NCBI RefSeq assembly: GCF_011395035.1
Contig: NZ_CP024768.1
Coordinates: 3,509,865 to 3,573,864, forward strand
From: Pantoea cypripedii
GTDB lineage: Bacteria > Pseudomonadota > Gammaproteobacteria > Enterobacterales > Enterobacteriaceae
Direction: 5' to 3'
Length of the DNA: 64,000 bases
Below are positions 57,614-64,000 of the stretch, in pieces. Below the pieces are notes generated by a model, which worked only from the letters and a program-made list of their open reading frames with translations, was not told the DNA's origin and made no database searches. The position numbers and the translations under genes were made by a program. Every line of letters starts with the position of its first letter. Within the stretch, counting starts at the first letter, position 1.

Positions 57614-58990
57614 ATGTTTATCCAAAACCTTTTATTGGTCGTTGTCGATGTACTGAAAGTGCCCTCAATCCTGGTGGGATTAGTGGCGTTATTTGGTCTC
57701 GTCGCGCAAAGAAAACCGTTCCCGGATGTGATTAAAGGTACGGTAAAAACTATTCTGGGATTCTTAGTGCTGGCGGGTGGTGCGTCAGTGCTGGTCGGTT
57801 CATTGACCCCACTGGGTGATATCTTCAAGCAAGCTTTTGATGTACAGGGCATTATTCCGAACAACGAGGCAATGGTCTCGATTGCACTGGAAAAATACGG
57901 TGCACCAACCACGCTGATCATGGCGTTTGGTATGGTGGCGAATATTGTGGTTGCCCGCTTTACCCGCCTGAAATATATCTACCTCTCCGGTCATGTCACC
58001 TTCTATATGGCCTGTATGGTGGCGATTATTCTGTCAGTCGCCGGTTTCGAGGGCGTACAGCTTATTTATACCGGTTCCCTGGCACTGGGTATGCTGATGG
58101 CATTTTTCCCGGCGCTGGCCCAGCCGCATATGCGTAAAATCGTCGGTCATGATCAGGTCGCTTTAGCGCATACCGGTACGGTGGGTTATGTGCTGTCAGG
58201 CTGGATTGGTTCGCTGGTCGGTAAGGGATCAAAATCCACCGAAGAGATGAACATGCCAAAAAACCTGAGTTTTTTGCGCGACAGCACCATCTCGATTTCT
58301 CTGACCATGATGATTATCTACTTTATTCTGTCGGCTTCTGCGGGCAAAGAATATGTGGAAAGTCATTTTAGCCATGGTCAGAACTACCTGGTCTATTCAT
58401 TTGTACAAGCCATCACCTTCGCTGCCGGGGTATTTATTATCCTGCAAGGTGTGCGTTTAATTCTGGCGGAGATTGTACCGGCATTCACCGGATTCTCGGA
58501 AAAACTGGTGCCTAATGCCCGCCCGGCACTTGATTGCCCAATTGTTTTTCCCTATGCGCCGAATGCAGTGCTGGTTGGTTTTATCTCCAGCTTTGTTGGT
58601 GGCCTGGTCGGATTATTTATCCTCGGCCAGCTGAAATGGGTATTAATTCTGCCGGGCGTTGTACCGCACTTTTTCTGTGGGGCCACTGCCGGGGTATTTG
58701 GTAACGCCACAGGCGGCAAGCGTGGTGCGATGCTGGGTGCATTTGCGCATGGTGTTTTGATTACCTTCCTGCCGGTGGCGTTATTACCGGTACTGGGCGC
58801 ACTGGGCTTAACCAATACCACCTTCTCAGATACGGATTTTGGTGTGACGGGAATTCTGCTCGGCAACATGGCCAGATATATGGACAAAGGCACCATCACG
58901 ATGGTGATTACCGGGATTTTTGCTCTGCTGGTTATTTATAACTTTGCCGCCAGCAATAAGACAGTGGCGAAAGAAGCTAACAACGAATAA
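57614..58990 (+). CDS. PTS enzyme IIC, ascorbate family (UlaA/SgcC-like)
   Basis: A 458-residue integral membrane permease with about eleven hydrophobic segments, resembling UlaA (465 residues). Shared features include the conserved early segment VIKGTVKTILGFLVLAGGASVL, GHVTFY, FIILQGVRLILAEIVPAFTGFSEKLVPNARPALDCP and FAPNAV-like YAPNAVLVGF. It forms the sugar channel of the IIA-IIB-IIC system. It ends the operon, followed by a palindromic terminator shared with yggN. The transported sugar is not determinable from sequence. Confidence 0.9.
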   Translation: MFIQNLLLVVVDVLKVPSILVGLVALFGLVAQRKPFPDVIKGTVKTILGFLVLAGGASVLVGSLTPLGDIFKQAFDVQGIIPNNEAMVSIALEKYGAPTTLIMAFGMVANIVVARFTRLKYIYLSGHVTFYMACMVAIILSVAGFEGVQLIYTGSLALGMLMAFFPALAQPHMRKIVGHDQVALAHTGTVGYVLSGWIGSLVGKGSKSTEEMNMPKNLSFLRDSTISISLTMMIIYFILSASAGKEYVESHFSHGQNYLVYSFVQAITFAAGVFIILQGVRLILAEIVPAFTGFSEKLVPNARPALDCPIVFPYAPNAVLVGFISSFVGGLVGLFILGQLKWVLILPGVVPHFFCGATAGVFGNATGGKRGAMLGAFAHGVLITFLPVALLPVLGALGLTNTTFSDTDFGVTGILLGNMARYMDKGTITMVITGIFALLVIYNFAASNKTVAKEANNE

Positions 58991-58996
58991 AAATAA

Positions 58997-59024
58997 TAAG
59001 GGGCTGATATCAGCCCCTTATTTT
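58997..59024. terminator. Bidirectional terminator between PTS IIC and yggN
   Basis: TAAGGGGCTGAT with its perfect complement ATCAGCCCCTTA forms a 24-base palindrome, followed by TTTT on the + strand and A-rich (T-rich on minus) sequence on the other side, so it can serve both convergent genes. Confidence 0.8.
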
Positions 59025-59739
59025 AATGCTTAATTCCCTGCACCACGCCTTTGCGCTGTCCTTCCAGGTCCGTCACGCGGTTACACACCTCATGACCAAA
59101 ATTCTGAAAGTCCTTCTCCTGCTTGTTCCATTCGGTTTGAATCGACTGCTGTAAGCCGCCGAGATTACCGACTAAAGCCTGCAACGGGTTATTGCCGCTG
59201 CCTGCCTGCTGGCTACCCATCTCATTCAGACTGTCCTGCAGGATGCCGCCCATCGTACTTTGCACTAACTTTTCACCGTCAGCGCGCACCTGATCAATCG
59301 CCTGATGATGGAACGTCAGCCCATCGCTGCGATGCTCGATAATACGATTCATCTGCTGCTTCAGCTGGCCATCAAGGGTGGTGAGGCGGTTACGCACGTT
59401 GCTGTTCGGACCGAGTTTTTCGACGATAACCTGGTCCAGCGCGACACGGCTTCTCTCCAGGCGCGAAGTGGCACCCTGGTCAATCCACGGCAAATCACGA
59501 CGCAACGCGTTCTGATAGTCGATGGCTTTCTGGCGCGTGGCATTGTCAACGTTAACCCGCTGACCATTGAACTGCACATCACCCTGGGGGGAGATTTCGA
59601 GGTTGCCATTCTCGCCCACCACTTGCACGCTCTGCGGCTTAATAATCACATCATCCTGTGGCTTCACGCTGCATTCATAAGCAGCCTGCGCCTGCGTCGC
59701 CGCCAGAAGCAGCGCGGCAAGAAGAACGTTACGAACCAT
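59023..59739 (-). CDS. yggN: YggN family (DUF2884) periplasmic protein
   Basis: A 238-residue exported protein of unknown function, E. coli YggN family. The signal peptide MVRNVLLAALLLAATQAQA is followed by AYECSVKPQDDVIIKPQSVQV and long helical segments rich in Gln and charged residues (QLKQQMNRIIEHRSDG). One Cys near each end could pair. Convergent with the PTS IIC gene. It resumes the conserved backbone after the accessory block and is upstream in order of yggL and trmB on the same strand. Confidence 0.92.
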   Translation of the reverse strand: MVRNVLLAALLLAATQAQAAYECSVKPQDDVIIKPQSVQVVGENGNLEISPQGDVQFNGQRVNVDNATRQKAIDYQNALRRDLPWIDQGATSRLERSRVALDQVIVEKLGPNSNVRNRLTTLDGQLKQQMNRIIEHRSDGLTFHHQAIDQVRADGEKLVQSTMGGILQDSLNEMGSQQAGSGNNPLQALVGNLGGLQQSIQTEWNKQEKDFQNFGHEVCNRVTDLEGQRKGVVQGIKH

Positions 59740-59777
59740 GAAATCTCCTGATTGTGTCTTCCTTCGGGAACTGCGGC

Positions 59778-59885
59778 CATTAACACGGTCGGCATAAATG
59801 CCGTCATCAAACCGGTGCGATCATTAACACGGTCGGCATAAATGCCGACCCTACAACGAATGTAGGGTGGCCATTTATGGCCACC
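59778..59885. repeat. Second palindromic repeat family with direct repeats
   Basis: A 26 bp direct repeat (core TAACACGGTCGGCATAAATG) occurs at 59778-59803 and 59822-59847. The second copy extends into the palindrome GGTCGGCATAAATGCCGACC (59831-59850), followed 15 bp later by a related palindrome GGTGGCCATTTATGGCCACC (59866-59885). It differs in sequence from the GCGGCGCGATTTATC family but has the same gene-end location. Confidence 0.8.
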
Positions 59886-59906
59886 GTTTAACAGCCGACT
59901 GTGATC

Positions 59907-60233
59907 TTAGTCCCACCAGACATCAAAGAGTTCAGTCACCTGGATATCCGCCAGCTGGCGATCCTGTAACCATTTACGTACCAGTTCGCGGTGTTCATCG
60001 GTACATTTGCCGGTCTGTTGCAGGCATACCAGCCCTTCCCATACCAGGTAGCCGCTGCCATCGTAGGCCAGGCCATTCGGGTCAATCACTTCATTGATAA
60101 ACGCATCCAGTGTGCTATCAATCTGCTCCTCGCTGGTACCTTCGGCAAAACGCCAGGCGACAGAGAAACCCAGTTCCTGAAACTCATCAATATGCAACTT
60201 TTTACGTAAACGACGGCTGCGCTGTGTGGCCAT
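59907..60233 (-). CDS. yggL: YggL family (DUF469) protein
   Basis: A 108-residue cytoplasmic protein, same length as E. coli YggL, which has been reported associated with 50S ribosomal subunits. It begins with a basic stretch ([23 protein letters not shown]) and ends with ADIQVTELFDVWWD, both conserved in the family. Its ATG overlaps the trmB stop by one base (TAATG), so the two are translationally coupled, the E. coli arrangement. Confidence 0.95.
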   Translation of the reverse strand: MATQRSRRLRKKLHIDEFQELGFSVAWRFAEGTSEEQIDSTLDAFINEVIDPNGLAYDGSGYLVWEGLVCLQQTGKCTDEHRELVRKWLQDRQLADIQVTELFDVWWD

Positions 60234-60952
60234 TATTTCACCCTCTCAAACATCAGATCCCAAACGCCATGGCCCAGTCGCTGCCCGCGTTGCTCAAATT
60301 TAGTTAACGGACGCGTTTCCGGACGCGGCACGTAATCATGGTCAGCTGACTGGTTGTGATAACCATCGATGCTGCTCATCACTTCCAGCATGTGCTGCGC
60401 ATAGGCTTCCCAGTCGGTTGCCATATGGAACACGCCCCCCAGCTTCAGCTTACGCATCACCAGCTCGGCAAACGGCACCTGGACGATACGGCGCTTATTG
60501 TGACGCACTTTATGCCAGGGATCCGGGAAGAACAGCTGCACCATACGCAGCGAATTATCCGGAATCATCTTCTCCAGCACTTCCACCGCGTCGTGACACA
60601 TCACGCGCAGGTTTTCCACGCCCGCTTCTTTCGCTGAACCCAGACAGGCACCGACACCCGGCGCATGCACTTCAATACCGAGAAAGTTCTGGTGTGGGTT
60701 ATTTTTCGCCATCGTCACTAACGATGCCCCCATACCAAAACCGATCTCCAGCACCAGCGGGGCATCGCGTCCGAAAAGTGTGGTCAAATCCAGCGGCTCC
60801 TGCTGAAACTCGACGCCCATCTCCGGCCAGTATTGATCGAGCGCCAGCTGCTGTCCTTTGGTTAAGCGCCCCTGGCGGCGCACAAAACTGCGGATACGGC
60901 GCAATGGCCGTCCGTTCTCATCAAATTCTGGGGTGATGACGTCATTAATCAT
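60233..60952 (-). CDS. trmB: tRNA (guanine-46-N7) methyltransferase TrmB
   Basis: Makes m7G46 in tRNA with S-adenosylmethionine. The 239-residue product equals E. coli TrmB in length. The SAM-binding motif [17 protein letters not shown], the [12 protein letters not shown] segment, [19 protein letters not shown] and the C-terminal [17 protein letters not shown] are clear. Divergent from mutY with a 157 bp gap. Its stop overlaps the yggL start by one base. Confidence 0.97.
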   Translation of the reverse strand: MINDVITPEFDENGRPLRRIRSFVRRQGRLTKGQQLALDQYWPEMGVEFQQEPLDLTTLFGRDAPLVLEIGFGMGASLVTMAKNNPHQNFLGIEVHAPGVGACLGSAKEAGVENLRVMCHDAVEVLEKMIPDNSLRMVQLFFPDPWHKVRHNKRRIVQVPFAELVMRKLKLGGVFHMATDWEAYAQHMLEVMSSIDGYHNQSADHDYVPRPETRPLTKFEQRGQRLGHGVWDLMFERVK

Positions 60953-61109
60953 GTCAAAGCCTGCTGATTAGCCTGTTCAGGGAAACGCGCATTATGCAAA
61001 GTTCAATAGCAGAAGCAAGCCTTTGCAATCTTCCGGTTTACACCCTGATCGCTCTGTGCTGGAATTCCTGCCTGATTGTAGAGTAACCATGGAAAATTGC
61101 CTTCTTATG

Positions 61110-62192
61110 ATGCAAGCGCCGCAATTCGCGCAACAGGTGCTGGATTGGTATCAGCGCTTTGGCCGCAAAACCCTGCCCTGGCAGCAGGAGAAAACGCCCT
61201 ATAAAGTCTGGCTCTCTGAAGTGATGCTTCAGCAGACTCAGGTTGCCACTGTTATTCCTTATTTCGAACGCTTTATGGCACGTTTTCCCACCGTAACCGA
61301 TTTAGCGGCCGCACCGCTGGATGAGGTGCTGCACCTGTGGACCGGCCTTGGCTACTATGCACGCGCGCGCAATCTGCATAAAGCGGCAAAACAAGTGGTG
61401 GATAAGCACGGTGGCGAGTTCCCGCGTAATTTTGATGACGTGGCGGCGCTGCCTGGCGTTGGCCGTTCAACTGCGGGGGCTATCCTGTCTTTATCACTCG
61501 GTCAGCATTTTCCCATCCTCGATGGCAACGTAAAACGCGTGCTGGCACGCTGCTACGCCGTCGCGGGCTGGCCGGGCAAGAAAGATGTCGAGAAGCGCCT
61601 GTGGCAAATAAGCGAAGACGTCACCCCGGCGCAGGGCGTCAGCCAGTTTAATCAGGCGATGATGGATCTCGGCGCGTTAGTCTGCACCCGCTCGCGTCCC
61701 AAATGTGAAATCTGCCCGTTAAACAGCGGTTGCGTCGCTTATGCTAACAACAGCTGGGCCAGCTATCCCGGTAAAAAGCCCAAACAGACGCTGCCAGAGC
61801 GCAGTGGCTGGTTTTTGATGATGCAGCACGGTGACGATGTCTGGCTGGAGCAGCGTCCGCCAGTGGGGCTGTGGGGTGGATTGTTCTGCTTCCCGCAATT
61901 CACCACGGAACAGGCGATGATCGACTGGCTGGCAGAGCGTGGCATCCACGCCAGACCACAGCAGCTCACCGCGTTTCGTCACACCTTCAGCCATTTCCAT
62001 CTGGATATTGTGCCTATGTGGCTGGCATGGCCTTCGTCCGGGTCGCTGATGGATGAAGCAGGCGGTCTCTGGTATAACTTAGCGCAACCACCGTCAGTGG
62101 GTCTGGCTGCGCCGGTCGAGCGCCTGTTGCATGAACTGCGACACCCCCAGCAACTGGCACTGCATACGCGAGTGACCGAAGAGGAAGAGTAA
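61110..62192 (+). CDS. mutY: Adenine DNA glycosylase MutY
   Basis: Removes adenine mispaired with 8-oxoguanine. The 360-residue protein has the helix-hairpin-helix [12 protein letters not shown], catalytic Glu in [11 protein letters not shown] and Asp in [12 protein letters not shown], an iron-sulfur loop CX6CX2CX5C ([17 protein letters not shown]), and the C-terminal NUDIX-like 8-oxoG domain. The start at 61110 corresponds to E. coli MQASQF. An upstream ATG at 61089 has a weak GAG site and would add seven residues; it cannot be excluded. The C-terminus extends past E. coli with an acidic tail. The stop overlaps the yggX ATG (TAATG). Confidence 0.95.
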   Translation: MQAPQFAQQVLDWYQRFGRKTLPWQQEKTPYKVWLSEVMLQQTQVATVIPYFERFMARFPTVTDLAAAPLDEVLHLWTGLGYYARARNLHKAAKQVVDKHGGEFPRNFDDVAALPGVGRSTAGAILSLSLGQHFPILDGNVKRVLARCYAVAGWPGKKDVEKRLWQISEDVTPAQGVSQFNQAMMDLGALVCTRSRPKCEICPLNSGCVAYANNSWASYPGKKPKQTLPERSGWFLMMQHGDDVWLEQRPPVGLWGGLFCFPQFTTEQAMIDWLAERGIHARPQQLTAFRHTFSHFHLDIVPMWLAWPSSGSLMDEAGGLWYNLAQPPSVGLAAPVERLLHELRHPQQLALHTRVTEEEE

Positions 62193-62464
62193 TGAGCCGC
62201 ACCATTTTTTGTACTTATCTGCAACGCGACGCTGAAGGTCAGGACTTTCAGCTTTATCCTGGCGAGCTGGGTAAGCGCATCTACAACGAGATTTCGAAAG
62301 AAGCCTGGCAGCAATGGATGTCGAAACAAACCATGCTGATCAACGAGAAAAAGCTCAACATGATGAACCCAGGCGATCGCAAAGTGCTGGAACTGGAAAT
62401 GGTGAATTTCCTGTTTGAAGGCAAAGATGTGCACATTGAAGGTTACACACCGCCGGAAAAATAA
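62192..62464 (+). CDS. yggX: YggX, Fe(II) trafficking / iron-sulfur protection protein
   Basis: A 90-residue protein (E. coli 91) that protects iron-sulfur clusters from oxidative damage; it is linked to MutY, itself an iron-sulfur enzyme, by a one-base overlap. The family N-terminus [23 protein letters not shown] with its single key Cys at position 7 and the segment [23 protein letters not shown] are seen. A Rho-independent terminator follows, so mltC is probably transcribed partly on its own. Confidence 0.96.
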   Translation: MSRTIFCTYLQRDAEGQDFQLYPGELGKRIYNEISKEAWQQWMSKQTMLINEKKLNMMNPGDRKVLELEMVNFLFEGKDVHIEGYTPPEK

Positions 62465-62470
62465 ACTTTC

Positions 62471-62494
62471 AGGGCCTCACCTTGAGGCCCTTTT
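62471..62494 (+). terminator. Rho-independent terminator after yggX
   Basis: AGGGCCTCA, three-base loop, TGAGGCCCT then TTTT: a nine-base stem seven bases after the yggX stop and before mltC. Confidence 0.82.
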
Positions 62495-62515
62495 CAGGTC
62501 AGGCTCGCATTCACA

Positions 62516-63595
62516 ATGAATAAAAAATTGATCGCCATGCTGGCAATCGCACCGCTGCTGGTTTCCTGCTCCGGACACAAACAAGGGCAATATCACGAAG
62601 AGTGGGTCAAGGACACCAACGGTTTCGACATCCTGATGGGGCAGTTCGCCCACAACATCGAAAATATCTGGGGAATCAATGAGGTTCTGATCGCCGGACC
62701 GAAAGATTACGTCAAATATAGCGACAATTATTACACCCGCAGCCACATCAACTTTGATAGTGGTAGCATTACCATTGAGACCATTTCCGGCACCGACCCG
62801 ATGGCGAGCCTGCGTCAGGCGATCATCACCACGCTGCTGATTGGTGAAGATCCGGGTAATGTCGACCTCTATTCCGATGCCAACGATATTCAGATCAGTA
62901 AAGAACCGCTGCTTTATGGCCAGGTGCTGGATAATACCGGACAACCGATTCGCTGGCAGGGCCGCGCCGCTAACTTTGCTGACTACCTGATTCAGAACAA
63001 GCTGCAAAAACGCACGTCGGGCCTGCATGTTATCTGGTCTGTGACCATTCCGATGGTGCCGAACCACCTCGACAAACGTGCGCATAAATACCTGCCGATG
63101 GTGCGTAAAGCCGCTGAACAGTATGGCGTCGATGCCTCACTGATTCTGGCGATTATGCAGATTGAATCGAGCTTCAACCCCTATGCGGTCAGCAACTCGG
63201 ACGCGCTGGGCCTGATGCAGGTGGTTCAGCATACGGCGGGTGTCGATGTCTATCGTATGAAGGGGAAATGGGGCCAGCCGAGCCGTAGCTATCTGCTGGA
63301 TCCGGAAAACAACATTGATGCGGGCACTGCCTATTTGTCGCTGTTGCAGAACACTTACCTGGGCGGTATTCAGGATCCAGTGTCACGGCGTTATGCGGTG
63401 ATTACTGCCTATAACGGCGGCGCGGGCAGCGTACTGCGCGTGTTCTCCAGTGATAAAGACCGCGCCTTTGCCACCATTAACAGCATGTCGCCGAGCCAGG
63501 TGTATCAGACGCTGACTAACGACCATCCTTCAGCAGAGTCACGCCGATATCTGTACAAGGTGAACAACGCCCAGCGCAGTTATCACCGTTATTAA
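62516..63595 (+). CDS. mltC: Membrane-bound lytic murein transglycosylase C
   Basis: Outer-membrane lipoprotein that cleaves peptidoglycan glycan strands to form 1,6-anhydro ends. The 359-residue precursor (same as E. coli) has a lipobox LVSC with the lipid-bearing Cys18 and Ser19 next, a signal for the outer membrane. An N-terminal domain of unknown role precedes the lysozyme-like SLT domain with the catalytic Glu in [14 protein letters not shown], followed by GLMQVV and TAYNGGAG. In E. coli nupG comes next; here it is missing and speC follows convergently. Confidence 0.97.
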   Translation: MNKKLIAMLAIAPLLVSCSGHKQGQYHEEWVKDTNGFDILMGQFAHNIENIWGINEVLIAGPKDYVKYSDNYYTRSHINFDSGSITIETISGTDPMASLRQAIITTLLIGEDPGNVDLYSDANDIQISKEPLLYGQVLDNTGQPIRWQGRAANFADYLIQNKLQKRTSGLHVIWSVTIPMVPNHLDKRAHKYLPMVRKAAEQYGVDASLILAIMQIESSFNPYAVSNSDALGLMQVVQHTAGVDVYRMKGKWGQPSRSYLLDPENNIDAGTAYLSLLQNTYLGGIQDPVSRRYAVITAYNGGAGSVLRVFSSDKDRAFATINSMSPSQVYQTLTNDHPSAESRRYLYKVNNAQRSYHRY

Positions 63596-63600
63596 GGACG

Positions 63601-63717
63601 AAATCGCGCAATAAATTGCGCCGCTACAACCCTTCGCACATATCGTAGCGGCGTGATTTATCACGCAATTCTGTGCGCGTTGCCGGAAAAATCCGCGCGA
63701 TGAATCGCGCCGCTACA
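63601..63717. repeat. REP-like palindromic repeat, copy 7 (one and a half units)
   Basis: A half element (AAATCGCGCAATAAATTGCG then CCGCTAC, 63601-63627) and a full element (63643-63717) in which the left arm reads GTAGCGGCGTGATTTATCAC and the right arm GCGCGATGAATCGCGCCGCTAC-like. Mismatched arms show more decay than in other copies. Confidence 0.8.
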
Positions 63718-63727
63718 GCTCAAGGGT

Positions 63728-63751
63728 AGAAGCGGCCATCAGGCCGCTTCT
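63728..63751. terminator. Palindromic terminator-like hairpin between mltC and speC
   Basis: AGAAGCGGCC, four-base loop, GGCCGCTTCT: a ten-base perfect stem four bases after the speC stop. The T-tract is weak on both strands. It may serve the convergent mltC and speC transcripts. Confidence 0.65.
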
Positions 63752-63755
63752 GGCT

Positions 63756-64000
63756 TTATATCATCATATTCGCCACCAGGTGCTTACGCCCGTTGTCATC
63801 TTCTTCGGTGTAAACGCCCTGTAGTTCTGGCGAAAAGCCTGGCAGCAGATTAATGCCCTCCTCCAGCGCGAGGAAATAACGCTGCACCGCGCCGCCCCAT
63901 ACCTCGCCAGGCACCACGCACAGCACGCCCGGAGGATAAGGTAGCGCGCCTTCAGCCGCGATACGCCCTTCTGCCTGCGCAATCGGCACCAGTTCCACAT
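63756..64000 (-). CDS. speC: Ornithine decarboxylase, C-terminal fragment (edge of window)
   Basis: The last 81 residues of a PLP-dependent ornithine decarboxylase that runs off the right edge. It shows the highly conserved C-terminal segment EGALPYPPGVLCVVPGEVWGGAV and LPGFSPELQGVY. E. coli has speC (constitutive) downstream of mltC and nupG, so the position favours SpeC, although the inducible SpeF has a very similar end. The C-terminal tail after GRK is shorter than in E. coli SpeC. Supplies putrescine directly from ornithine, parallel to SpeA/SpeB. Confidence 0.9.
   Translation of the reverse strand, partial: VELVPIAQAEGRIAAEGALPYPPGVLCVVPGEVWGGAVQRYFLALEEGINLLPGFSPELQGVYTEEDDNGRKHLVANMMI

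Overview
The window looks like chromosomal core sequence of an enterobacterium in the Erwiniaceae, most likely Pantoea or a close relative. This rests on gene order that follows the E. coli 63-67 min region (serA-rpiA-argP-yggE-argO-mscS-fbaA-pgk-epd-tktA-speB, then speA-metK-galP-sprT-endA-rsmE-gshB-yqgE-yqgF-yggR-yggS-yggT-rdgB-hemW, then yggN-yggL-trmB-mutY-yggX-mltC-speC), on protein sequences very close to the E. coli ones as I recall them, and on a dispersed palindromic repeat (core GCGGCGCGATTTATCGCGC) seen at seven gene boundaries. The genus is an inference; no rRNA or marker search was possible.

Three accessory blocks interrupt the conserved backbone. (1) Bases 4.0-8.4 kb: an anion/sugar-acid-type MFS transporter, an IclR regulator and a large FAD-dependent oxidoreductase, between yggE and argO. 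(2) Bases 17.7-39.3 kb: a biofilm-adhesin island of the bapABCD type with a 4940-residue BapA-like protein (41 tandem Ig-like domains), its three-part type I secretion machine, an EAL-domain protein and an AT-rich non-coding stretch. This island separates speA from speB, which are adjacent in E. coli. (3) Bases 53.4-59.0 kb: a GntR/UTRA regulator, a second full-length transketolase and an ascorbate-type PTS (IIA, IIB, IIC), between hemW and yggN.

How the genes work together: the epd-pgk-fbaA(-mscS) cluster is preceded by a consensus Cra operator and serves glycolysis, gluconeogenesis and vitamin B6 synthesis; rpiA and tktA supply the non-oxidative pentose phosphate pathway. speA, speB and the edge fragment of ornithine decarboxylase form putrescine, with metK supplying S-adenosylmethionine. 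The bap operon is probably transcribed bapA-bapB-bapC-bapD, with 4-nt stop/start overlaps between B/C and C/D and a strong terminator after bapD. The GntR/Tkt/PTS block is a self-contained sugar uptake and pentose-phosphate entry module with candidate GntR operators in its divergent promoter region.

The most unusual content is the BapA-like gene. Its repeats are organised in higher-order three-domain units: an X-Y-Z pattern near the N-terminus and a different A-B-C pattern near the C-terminus, where blocks of 903-906 bp are nearly identical. A possible + strand small RNA terminator in the AT-rich gap, a 29-codon upstream ORF whose stop overlaps the speA ribosome-binding site, and a possible frameshifted tail on the EAL gene are the other observations that merit a second look.
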